A stretch of DNA of 64,000 nucleotides from JBBROS01 sp965213845. GTDB taxonomy: Bacteria; Pseudomonadota; Alphaproteobacteria; Acetobacterales; Acetobacteraceae. Below, one piece after another: positions 54,579-63,771 of this stretch. The DNA lies in the NCBI GenBank assembly GCA_965213845.1, contig CBDCAI010000005.1, positions 186,001-250,000 of the forward strand. Reading direction: 5' to 3'. Position 1 is the first letter of the stretch, and each line of letters begins with the position of its first letter. Both the position numbers and the translations under genes were made by a program. Under the pieces are notes generated by a model that made no database searches, had not been told where the DNA came from, and was given only the letters and a program-made list of their open reading frames with translations.

Positions 54579-55829
54579 TCAGGCGACCAGGACGGCCCGG
54601 ATGTCGTTGACGTTGGTCAGGGTCGGCCCGGTCTGCACCCGGTCGCCCAGCGCTGTGAACAGCGCGTCGCTGTCATGGCCCGCCAGCAGCGCCTGCGGAT
54701 CGAGCCCCCGCGCTCGGGCGCGGGCCAGCGTGTCGGGCCCGATCAGCGCGCCGGCGGCATCCTGGTTGCCGTCGATGCCGTCCGTGTCGCCGGCGATCGC
54801 CCAGACGCCCGGCACGCCCTCCAGCGCCACGGACAAGGCCAGCAGGAACTCGGTGTTGCGTCCGCCCTTGCCCCGATGCCCCGGCGGCAGCCGCACCGTC
54901 GTCTCCCCGCCCGACAGCAGCACGCAGGGCGCCGGCAACGGGTGGCCGTGCGACCGGACGCTGCGGGCGATCCCGGCCATCACCGTCGCCACCTCGTTGC
55001 TCAGCCCCTCGATGGCGTCGCCCAGGATCAACGGCGTCAGCCCTTCGGCACGGGCCACGGCGGCGGCGGCCTGCAGCGCCATCAGCGGCGTGGCGATCAT
55101 GCGGACGTCGGGCGTGTCCGGCCCGGGCTTGGGTGTCTCGGGACCGTCCGTCCGCGGCAGGTCCAGCCGGTAGCGCGCGGCGATGGCCCGCACATCGCCC
55201 CAGGTGGTCCGGTCCGGCACGGTGGGCCCGCTGCCGATCGTGCCCGGGTCGTCGCCCGGCACGTCGCTGATGGCCAGCGTCACGACCCGGGCCGGGGCGG
55301 CGGCCGTCGCCAGCCGCCCGCCCTTGATGGCCGACAAATGCTTGCGCACGGCGTTCATCGCGCTGATCGGGGCGCCGCTGGCCAGAAGGTCCGCGTTCAC
55401 CCGCTTCAGGTCCTCGAGAGTCAGGCCGGGCGCCGGCAGCTCCATCAGCGCCGATGCGCCGCCCGACATCAGCACCAGCACCAGGTCCTGCGCCCCGAGC
55501 CCCTGCACCGTCGCCAATATAAGCCGGGCCGCGTCCTCGCTGGCGGCATCCGGCACGGGGTGGCTCGACTGCAGCACCCGGATGCGCGTCGTGGGCACGG
55601 CATGCTCGTACCGGGTGACGACGACGCCCTCGAGCGGGATGTCCGGCCAGGCGGCCTCCAGCGCCGCGGCCATGCTGGCGGCCGACTTGCCCGCGCCCAC
55701 CACCACCACGCGGCCGGCCGGCCGCTCCGGCAGGTGGGCGGCCAGGACACGATGCGGGTCCGCGCTCGCCACCGCGGCGTCGAACATCGCGCGGAGCGCT
55801 GTCCGCGCCCGGTCGTCGGTCCAGTCCAT
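54579..55829 (-). CDS. Glycerate 2-kinase (MOFRL/DUF4147 family)
   Basis: 416 residues. N-terminal DUF4147 domain (VVVVGAGKSAASMAAALEAA, LQSSHPVPDAASEDAARLI, VLMSGGASALMELP, VRKHLSAIKGGRLA) and C-terminal MOFRL domain (CVLLSGGETTV, KGGRNTEFLLALS, AGDTDGIDGNQDAAGALIG). Phosphorylates D-glycerate to 2-phosphoglycerate, feeding the adjacent gpmI and pyk steps. Heads the leftward series. Confidence 0.94.
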   Translation of the reverse strand: MDWTDDRARTALRAMFDAAVASADPHRVLAAHLPERPAGRVVVVGAGKSAASMAAALEAAWPDIPLEGVVVTRYEHAVPTTRIRVLQSSHPVPDAASEDAARLILATVQGLGAQDLVLVLMSGGASALMELPAPGLTLEDLKRVNADLLASGAPISAMNAVRKHLSAIKGGRLATAAAPARVVTLAISDVPGDDPGTIGSGPTVPDRTTWGDVRAIAARYRLDLPRTDGPETPKPGPDTPDVRMIATPLMALQAAAAVARAEGLTPLILGDAIEGLSNEVATVMAGIARSVRSHGHPLPAPCVLLSGGETTVRLPPGHRGKGGRNTEFLLALSVALEGVPGVWAIAGDTDGIDGNQDAAGALIGPDTLARARARGLDPQALLAGHDSDALFTALGDRVQTGPTLTNVNDIRAVLVA

Positions 55830-55922
55830 GACGCCTCCCCCGTTGGGCGCGCACTATGGTCGGGCCGGGGCGGTTGATCCAGGGGCAGGGGCCGCCATCT
55901 TTCACCCATAAGGAGATCACCC

Positions 55923-56228
55923 ATGATCGAGATGGACGAGGCGACGCGGACCGAGCTGGAGGCTGCGGCATTCCGCCGCCTGGTGGCGCACCTGCAGGCC
56001 AGGACGGACGTGCAGAACATCGACATGATGAACCTGGCCGGGTTCTGCCGGAACTGCCTGAGCCGCTGGTACCGCGAGGAGGCGGCCGGGAAAGGCCTGA
56101 CGCTGGCCGACCCCGACGCGCGGGAGATCGTCTACGGCATGCCCTACAAGGAATGGCAGGCCAAGCACCAGACCGAGGCGACGCCCGAGCAGAAGGCCGC
56201 GCTCGCGGCCACCAACCCTGGCCACTGA
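55923..56228 (+). CDS. DUF1244 domain-containing protein
   Basis: 101 residues: EAAAFRRLVAHLQARTDVQN, DMMNLAGFCRNCLSRWY and DAREIVYGMPYKEWQAKHQ. The family is small, metal-binding in appearance (two Cys) and of unknown function. A strong Shine-Dalgarno (aaggaga) precedes ATG. Divergent from the glycerate kinase gene. Confidence 0.93.
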   Translation: MIEMDEATRTELEAAAFRRLVAHLQARTDVQNIDMMNLAGFCRNCLSRWYREEAAGKGLTLADPDAREIVYGMPYKEWQAKHQTEATPEQKAALAATNPGH

Positions 56229-56270
56229 GCCGACCCGGGCGCCGGGCCGGCCGGACCCTGCGGGACTGCG

Positions 56271-57314
56271 TTGACCCGGCCCTGGGTGCCCCGGCGCGTC
56301 CTCGTCACGCCAGGCGCGCTCGCCTGGCCCGAGGGCCAGGCCATGCTGGACCGGGCCGCGACCGCCGGCGCCGAGGTGGTGCGCCTGCCGTCCGACCGGC
56401 TCGCCGGCTTGCCCGACACCTACCGCGACGCCAAGACGACCATGGCGGTCATCGTCGCCAGCCCGAGCCGCCGCCGCCTGCAGCCCATCCCGCCCAGCGC
56501 CGACTGGCGGTTCGACCTGGCCGAGGGCTGCCCGGCCCACTGCGCCTACTGCTATCTCGCGGGCTCGCTCGCCGGCCCGCCGATCATTCGGGCCTACGCG
56601 AACCTGCCCGAGATCCTGGACACGCTCCCGCCCGCCCTGGGGCAGGGGCGCGTCACCTCCGCGTCCGCAACCCGGGCCGCCGAGGGCACCACCTTCGAAT
56701 GCTCCTGCTACACGGACCCGCTGGCCATCGAGCACCTGACCGGCAGCCTGGCCGCCTGCATCACGCGGTTCGGCGCCTGGGACGCTCCGGTCCAGCTGCG
56801 CTTCACCACCAAGTTCCACGCGGTGGACAGCCTGGTCGGCCTGCCGCACCGCGGCCGCACCCGGGTCCGGTTCTCGGTCAACGCCAGGGGCGCCGAACGG
56901 CACGAGGGCGGGACGCCGCGCATGCCGGCCCGCCTGGGGGCACTGCGGGCCATGGCCCGGGCCGGCTATCCCGTGGGCCTGACCGTCGCCCCCATCCTGC
57001 GCCTGCCGGACTGGGCGGACGCCTATGACCGGCTGTTCGCCGACGTCGCCGACGCCCTCGACGGCATCCCGGGCGTCGATCTGACGGCCGAGCTGATCAC
57101 CCACCGCTTCTCGCCGAAGTCGAAGGCCGTCCTGGCCGGATGGTATCCCGGCAGCGCGCTCGACATGGACGAAGCGGCCCGGGCCCGGAAGACCACGAAG
57201 TTCGGATCGGTGAAGTTCGTCTTCCCGAAAGAGGAGATGACGGCCATGCGAACGCACATCGAGGCCGCGGTCGCGCGGCGGCTGCCGATGGCCCGGGTGC
57301 TGTATTGGACATGA
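56271..57314 (+). CDS. SPL-like radical SAM protein
   Basis: 347 residues resembling spore photoproduct lyase (SplB). The radical SAM cluster motif is Cys87, Cys91 and Cys94 in EGCPAHCAYCY, followed by LAGSLAGPPIIRAYANLPEI, TTFECSCYTDPLAIEHLTGS and TTKFHAVDSLVG. Non-spore-forming alphaproteobacteria carry such homologues; the substrate is unproven (DNA photolesion or other). Start is TTG 56271, or GTG 56283. Confidence 0.88.
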   Translation: MTRPWVPRRVLVTPGALAWPEGQAMLDRAATAGAEVVRLPSDRLAGLPDTYRDAKTTMAVIVASPSRRRLQPIPPSADWRFDLAEGCPAHCAYCYLAGSLAGPPIIRAYANLPEILDTLPPALGQGRVTSASATRAAEGTTFECSCYTDPLAIEHLTGSLAACITRFGAWDAPVQLRFTTKFHAVDSLVGLPHRGRTRVRFSVNARGAERHEGGTPRMPARLGALRAMARAGYPVGLTVAPILRLPDWADAYDRLFADVADALDGIPGVDLTAELITHRFSPKSKAVLAGWYPGSALDMDEAARARKTTKFGSVKFVFPKEEMTAMRTHIEAAVARRLPMARVLYWT

Positions 57315-57418
57315 GACGCGGCGCAGCGACGGGAAGCGGCGTGGCGTCCGGCGCGCATGATTGACCCCGGCCGGGCCCCCCGCTAAGCCGCGCGCTCCCC
57401 ATCCACTGAGGCTCCGCA

Positions 57419-57622
57419 ATGGCCACCGACGTGTTCGAAGACGACGCCGACACTCTCGACAATCTCGGCAAGGATGGCGGCAAGGACGACGCGAAGGTCG
57501 GGGGCATCGCCGCCGATCGGCTCCGCAGCCTCATCGAGCGCATCGAGCGCCTGGAGGAGGAACGCAAAGCCCTGTCCTCCGACATCAAGGACATCTACGC
57601 GGAGTCCAAAAGCGCCGGGTTC
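57419..57622 (+). pseudogene. gapR: Truncated GapR (DUF2312) gene
   Basis: GapR is an alphaproteobacterial nucleoid protein that binds overtwisted DNA. Here an intact 5' part gives 68 residues (DNLGKDGGKDDAKVGGIAAD, RLRSLIERIERLEEERKALS, DIKDIYAESKSAGF). Homology ends abruptly at 57622, and the frame runs on to a stop at 57712 through unrelated sequence. The missing third should hold the C-terminal helices (compare the second copy). Codon use is that of the GC-rich backbone, whereas sequence after the break is AT-richer. This looks like a breakpoint of an insertion or island. Confidence 0.85.
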
Positions 57623-57638
57623 AGATCGCCCGTGTCAG

Positions 57639-57653
57639 ACATACTGTGTATGT
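57639..57653. promoter_or_regulatory. Inverted repeat, candidate operator
   Basis: acatac-tgt-gtatgt, perfect 6-bp arms with a 3-nt spacer, between the truncated and intact gapR copies. A second palindrome, gtatatatac (57675-57684), follows. Both lie upstream of the intact copy and could bind a repressor. Confidence 0.4.
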
Positions 57654-57674
57654 ATGCTCAGCGGGTTAGAGGCG

Positions 57675-57684
57675 GTATATATAC
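57675..57684. promoter_or_regulatory. AT-rich palindrome, candidate operator or promoter part
   Basis: gtatatatac, a perfect 10-bp palindrome 70 nt before the second gapR start, in a region of low G+C. Confidence 0.35.
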
Positions 57685-57753
57685 GAACTCTGGGTACTAT
57701 CCGCTCGGTTAGTACGTCTCATCTTCTATCCCGTGTTCGTTGCAGGAGACCAC

Positions 57754-58050
57754 ATGATCGCAGTAGACGACGCCACTGAGAGCCGCATGCGGCAAGAAGC
57801 CGACCCCGACCCGCAGACAGGGGGAATCGCAGCCGACCGGCTTCGTAGCCTGATCGAACGGATCGAGCGCCTCGAGGAAGAAAAGAAGGCTCTGGCAGGC
57901 GATATACGCGACATCATGGCCGAGGCTAAAAGTGCAGGGTTCGATCCGAAAGCGTTGAGGGCGGTTCTGGCCATCCGAAAGAAGGAGCCAGCCGACGTGG
58001 AGGAGCTCGACGCCCTAGTGCAGATCTACAAGCACGCCCTCGGCATGTAG
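57754..58050 (+). CDS. gapR: GapR (DUF2312) family protein, second divergent copy
   Basis: 98 residues covering the full family: GGIAADRLRSLIERIERLEE, EKKALAGDIRDIMAEAKSAG and the C-terminal LRAVLAIRKKEPADVEELDA, LVQIYKHALGM. It should bind DNA as the resident GapR does. It has lower G+C and different codons from the truncated copy 130 nt upstream, so it was probably acquired, not duplicated in place. ATG 57754 follows caggagac; a GTG at 57733 is less likely. Confidence 0.88.
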   Translation: MIAVDDATESRMRQEADPDPQTGGIAADRLRSLIERIERLEEEKKALAGDIRDIMAEAKSAGFDPKALRAVLAIRKKEPADVEELDALVQIYKHALGM

Positions 58051-58273
58051 CGGAGCGGCTGCCGTGAGCGGCGGCTTGATGCCGTACTCTGCGCTTCGAA
58101 GTGGAAAATGGTCGCCCGACGCGTTCCTAGTCCTTAATGCGCCCCGGGACAGGGTCTCAACGTAGGACCGGTGAACTACAATCAAGAGGATGCGACTCTC
58201 GGCGCAAGCGGCATACCAGTCCGGTGTCGGCCCCTCGCCCGCGGCCTCGATGGTCGTCCGCTTGAGGTGCTAC

Positions 58274-58316
58274 TGACGTGAGCCCCTGAACTTCCTCCAG
58301 GAATGAGTAGAGTCCG
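58274..58316. repeat. IS3-family left inverted repeat
   Basis: 43-nt terminal repeat: tgacgtgagcccctgaactt and onward to agtccg. Matches the right end with a single mismatch after position 28. Confidence 0.88.
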
Positions 58317-58336
58317 CCCGAGTAGGAGGCGGACGA

Positions 58337-58610
58337 ATGAAGCGTTCGAGGTTTACGGAGGAGCAGATCATCGGCGTGCTGCGGGAGCAGGAGGCCGGGT
58401 CGGCAACGGCTGATGTATGCCGCAAGCACGGGATCAGCCCGGCGACGTTCTACCAGTGGAAGGCGAAGTTTGGCGGGCTCGAGATGTCCGAGGCGCGTCG
58501 GCTGCGGACGTTTCGAGGCGGAGAACGAGCGGCTTAAGAAGCTGCTAGCCGAGGCGATGCTGGACAACGCGATGCTGAAAGACGTGGCTAAAAAAAATGG
58601 TGACGCCCGC
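58337..58610 (+). pseudogene. IS3-family orfA, frameshifted
   Basis: The transposase DNA-binding part begins MKRSRFTEEQIIGVLREQEA (helix-turn-helix: GISPATFYQWKAKFGGLE). Near 58511 one extra T breaks the frame after RRLRTF. The family sequence resumes in the next frame as EAENERLKKLLAEAMLDNAM, up to the A-rich slippage site. The normal product would be about 90 residues. Confidence 0.85.
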
Positions 58611-59185
58611 CGCTCGGCGAGAGGCCGTGGCGCACCGCGGGAGCATCACGCGGTGAGCGAGCGTCGGGCGTGCCGGGTGCTGGGGGCGGATCGGACGGCG
58701 GTGCGCTACCGGTCGATCCGGCCGGACGACGCTGCTACACGTGCCCGGCTGCGGGCCTTGGCGAGCGAGCGACGGCGGTTCGGGTATCGCCGTCTGGGGC
58801 TGCTGCTGTCGCGCGAGGGCCTGGTGATGAACCACAAGAAGCTGCGTCGGCTGTATGCCGAGGAGCGCTTGCAGGTGCGGCGTCGTGGGCGATCCTGCGC
58901 TGGTCGCAGGAGCGGGGCGTGGGGTGGCACTACATCGCGCCGGGCAAGCCACAGCAGAATGCGTTCCTGGAAAGCTTCAACGGGCGGCTGTGGGACGAAT
59001 GCCTGAACGAGACGGTGTTCACCTCGCTGCGGCAAGCGCGTGCGGTGCTGGCGGCTTGGCGGGAGGACTACAACCACGTCCGGCCGCACTCGGCGCTGGG
59101 GGGCCGGGCACCCGGCTGGCTCAGCGTGCCGCCGGGCTCGCCCGCGTCAAGGCCGCTTCGCGTCGCCTACGGCGATGGCCTCCGG
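58595..59185 (+). pseudogene. IS3-family orfB (DDE transposase), deleted and frameshifted
   Basis: The frame from ATG in the A-rich tract (MVTPAARREAVAH) stops early. One base appears missing near 58638, after which VSERRACRVLGADRTAVRYR and the HTH_21 region RFGYRRLGLLLSREGLVMNH continue. Near 58887-58890 the sequence jumps from QVRRRG to ILRWSQERGVGWHYIAPGKP, skipping the core with the first two catalytic Asp residues. The third block, NAFLESFNGRLWDECLNE, remains. No active transposase can be made. Confidence 0.85.
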
Positions 59186-59295
59186 CCAGCCTTGACCCAG
59201 GCTGCGCGCGACGGCTCGGGAGAGGATGGCCGGGACGGAGAAACGGCGCTCGACCGAACAGAGAAACACCGACACGATGGGCGTGGCGGTAACCA

Positions 59296-59338
59296 CGGAC
59301 TCTACTCATACCTGGAGGAAGTTCAGGGGCTCACGTCA
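59296..59338. repeat. IS3-family right inverted repeat
   Basis: Complement of the left repeat, ending gctcacgtca at 59338. The remnant of a recombinase gene begins directly after it. Confidence 0.88.
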
Positions 59339-59524
59339 CCAGGCAGCTTGGGACAGCCCGGAACGAAGGTTGGCGAACTATGCCTGGAACTGGGCGTCAG
59401 CCGTCAGACCCTCTATCGTTACATGAACCCGAAAGGACAGCTCAGGCCGGACGGCGAGAAGCTGCTTGGCTCGAAACGGAGAGGCCCAACCGATATTGTC
59501 GGACTGAACCCGGCATCGGCATAA
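59339..59524 (+). pseudogene. 3' remnant of a serine recombinase (Hin/resolvase) gene
   Basis: About 60 codons in frame across the IS end: KVGELCLELGVSRQTLYRYM, then NPKGQLRPDGEKLLGSKR. This is the C-terminal helix-turn-helix of DNA invertases and Tn3-type resolvases. The catalytic N-terminal domain is absent, and I cannot find it on the other side of the IS. It probably marks a lost transposon or phage-like element. Confidence 0.8.
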
Positions 59525-59701
59525 AGTCGTCTGTTGATTGCTGAATAGCACTGTGACGCGTCGCTGAAGCCGGCTTTGGAAAATGACACGGGGCCCTGCG
59601 TTTTCACCCTGGCAAAGGGACGTTTGACGAACTGATACATCAAACAAGCATGCCCCAGTCAACAACTGCACCGAAGCCATCGCTTGGTGAAAGAGCTATT
59701 T

Positions 59702-59716
59702 GGTCCTAAATGGACC
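59702..59716. promoter_or_regulatory. Inverted repeat upstream of the phd-like gene
   Basis: ggtcc-taaat-ggacc, 25 nt before the phd-like ATG, followed directly by tataac. Antitoxins of the Phd/YefM family bind such palindromes in their own promoter, so this is a candidate operator for the restriction operon. Confidence 0.4.
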
Positions 59717-59740
59717 TATAACTCGCTATGGGACTCGACA

Positions 59741-59949
59741 ATGAAAACCATGTCGGCGCGAGAGGCGAAGAATGCCTTCGGGCTGATGATTGATACCGCA
59801 CGTGCGGAACCGGTGCTGATCGAGAAGCACGGGCGCGGCGTCGTGGTGGTGGTCGCAGTGGAAGAATTCGACCGACTGTGTGTTGGGCAAACGCACGGTC
59901 GAGCACAGCCCGTCAGCGTGCGGACGACCAAAGTAGAAGGGAAAAAGAA

Positions 59950-59953
<4 letters not shown>
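59741..59953 (+). CDS. Phd/YefM-type antitoxin-like protein
   Basis: 70 residues: MKTMSAREAKNAFGLMIDTA, then EPVLIEKHGRGVVVVVAVEE and FDRLCV, the Phd/YefM DNA-binding fold, ending in a Lys-rich tail. No toxin gene lies beside it. Instead its stop overlaps the GTG start of hsdM (GTGA). It could autoregulate the restriction-modification operon, or be a leftover of a toxin-antitoxin pair. ATG 59741 is the family start; the frame opens earlier at 59684. Confidence 0.85.
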
Positions 59954-61771
<1,818 letters not shown>

Positions 61772-61782
<11 letters not shown>

Positions 61783-63073
61783 GTGGCATGAAGCGACCCT
61801 TGCGCAACTCGGCCGAATTGTCACCGGTAGGACCCCGCCAACCGCACAGGCGGAGTTCTATGGGGGCAAAATACCCTTCGTGACTCCAACGGATTTTGAT
61901 GGTCGGCGGATTATTGACAGGACCGGCCGCAATTTGACGGATATTGGAGCCGACATTGTCGCAAGCGCTTGGATACCTGCGGATGCAGTAATGGTCTCTT
62001 GCATTGGCTCAGACATGGGAAAAGTTGCCCTTTCCTCTCGTGACTCTGTAACTAACCAACAAATAAATAGTATCATTGTGAATGAAGAACATGATGCACT
62101 TTTCGTTTATTATAATCTTAGCCAGAGAAGGGCGGAGATCAAGGCAGCAGCAGGAGGGTCAGCGCAACCAATATTGAATAAGACAGCATTCGGATTTCTT
62201 GAAATCCTTCTTCCACCGCTCCCCGAACAACGCGCCATCGCGCATATCCTCGGCACGCTGGATGACCGGATCGAGGCGAACCGGCAGATGGCAGCGACGC
62301 TGGAGGAAATGGCGCAGGCGCTGTTTCGCGCTTGGTTCGTCAACTTCGACCCAGTTCGCGCCAAGGCCGGGGGACGCTGGCGCCCCGGCCAAACCCTCCA
62401 CGGCTTCCCCGCCAGCCTCTATGACGCCTTCCCGGACTGCCTAGTCAAAACCGAACACGGCGAGATTCCGAAGGGTTGGAAATTCAGGCCGCTATCAGGT
62501 ATCGCGGAGTTTCTGAACGGCCTTGCGCTTCAAAAATTCCCGGCGACCACCCTTGCTGATAGTCTGCCTGTAATAAAGATTGCCGAACTTAGAAACGGGG
62601 TCTCCGCGAAATGCGATCGAGCATCGCGAGCGCTGCCTCCGCAGTATATTGTGCGCGACGGCGACTTCTTGTTCTCCTGGTCGGGGAGCCTTCTGGCTAA
62701 ATTTTGGACCGAGGGAGACGGTGCCCTGAACCAGCACCTCTTCAAGGTCACGTCACAGCGCTATCCTGCATGGTTCTTTTCGAAGTGGGTTCAGCACCAC
62801 CTCGAAGAGTTCCAGCGGATTGCTTCATTCAAAGCCACAACAATGGGGCACATCCAGCGAGGCCACCTGGACGCGGCGATGACGTGTTGCCCGCCGGATC
62901 AGACCATCGCCAGATTAGGCGCCTTCATAGCGCCGCTCGTCTCTCGTACGGTGCTCACGGCCCTTGAAACCCGTAACCTCACAGCGCTTCGCGACACCCT
63001 CCTCCCCCAACTCGTCTCAGGTACGATCCAAGTGAAGAACGCCGAAGCCTTTCTGAAGGCGCACGGGCTGTGA
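61772..63073 (+). CDS. hsdS: Type I restriction-modification system specificity subunit
   Basis: Recognises the bipartite DNA site. 433 residues: a first target-recognition domain (about 1-150), a conserved helical spacer (LPPLPEQRAIAHILGTLDDR, IEANRQMAATLEEMAQALFR), a second domain (about 230-390) and the C-terminal conserved repeat (LETRNLTALRDTLLPQLVSG). DNA for the first domain (roughly 61850-62180) is visibly AT-richer than the spacer, consistent with domain swapping. Its stop overlaps the start of the Abi-type gene. Confidence 0.94.
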
Positions 63074-63768
63074 GCGACTTTCCGCCGCAACCTTTCCTCA
63101 TGCATGGCGCCCGCGATGCCATGGCGGCGGGGCTGGCGCATATCGAGACGCAGGTGAGAGGCATCGAGCAGGCAGTGGTGGCAAACCCCGGCCTCGCCTT
63201 CGATCTCGCCAAAACGTTGGTCGAGAGCACCTGCCGCGCCGTGTTGATTGAACGCTCGATCCCGCACGCCAACACGGATGATCTGCCAAAACTTTTTAAA
63301 GTGACTACCACGCACCTTCCGTTCCTCCCCGCGACGGCGAGCGACGCGGCCGCGGTGCGCAAGAGCCTCGCGCAAACGTTGACTGGCCTGAACACGGCCA
63401 TTCAGGGCATCTGCGAATTGCGGAACCAGTGTGGCTTTGCCTCGCACGGCTCCGGCGAGCCACGACCGGCGATGGAAAGCGTGCAGGCCTTGCTTGCCGC
63501 CGAAGCCGCCGACGCCCTCGTCGGCTTTCTTTACCGTGTCCATCGGCAGGACACCGCCAAGCCAATCGCCCGCCCGCAGGATGTAACCCGCAACGGGGCA
63601 TTCGATGAAGCGCTGGACGTTGAGTGCGGCGCCTTCATCGTTCGCGACATCGGCCTTCGCCCCAGCGATGCGCTGTTCACGCTGGAGCCGGAGACTTATC
63701 GCATCTATCTCGCCGAATTCGATGGCAGCGCGGCCGACGCCGCAACATCGGTCGTAGAGGGAGCCTGA
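63070..63768 (+). CDS. Abortive infection (Abi_C/AbiJ-like) family protein
   Basis: 232 residues. The C-terminal abortive-infection-like domain reads LAFDLAKTLVESTCRAVLIE, RSIPHANTDDLPKLF, LTGLNTAIQGICELRNQCGF and ASHGSGEP (conserved RN...HG, recalling HEPN-type folds), with an extra C-terminal part rich in acidic residues. Start is GTG overlapping the hsdS stop (GTGA); hsdR starts 3 nt after its stop. Its role is not known, but it is built into the R-M operon. Confidence 0.82.
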   Translation: MSDFPPQPFLMHGARDAMAAGLAHIETQVRGIEQAVVANPGLAFDLAKTLVESTCRAVLIERSIPHANTDDLPKLFKVTTTHLPFLPATASDAAAVRKSLAQTLTGLNTAIQGICELRNQCGFASHGSGEPRPAMESVQALLAAEAADALVGFLYRVHRQDTAKPIARPQDVTRNGAFDEALDVECGAFIVRDIGLRPSDALFTLEPETYRIYLAEFDGSAADAATSVVEGA

Positions 63769-63771
63769 CTC

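Larger units (their letters stand above)
58274..59338 (+). mobile_element. Decayed IS3-family insertion sequence
   Basis: 1,065 nt bounded by 43-bp inverted repeats (42 of 43 identical) starting TGACGTGAGCCCC and ending in its complement. The ends have the TG...CA form usual for IS3. Inside are IS3-type orfA and orfB with an A8 slippery tract (about 58589-58597). The element is dead: orfA is frameshifted, orfB is frameshifted, and about 270 nt of the core with most DDE residues is missing. Flanks ctac and ccag do not make a target duplication. Confidence 0.85.

Noticed and set aside
58157..58273. N-terminal half of the recombinase left of the IS
   Set aside because: None of the frames I tried shows resolvase catalytic motifs, so the IS does not simply interrupt one gene.
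58266..59345. Target-site duplication around the IS
   Set aside because: Left flank ctac and right flank ccag differ, also if the ends are moved inward to TGAGCCCC.
59378..59680. Minus-strand frames of 74-100 codons after the recombinase remnant
   Set aside because: No similarity recognised and they cross remnant DNA; probably chance.
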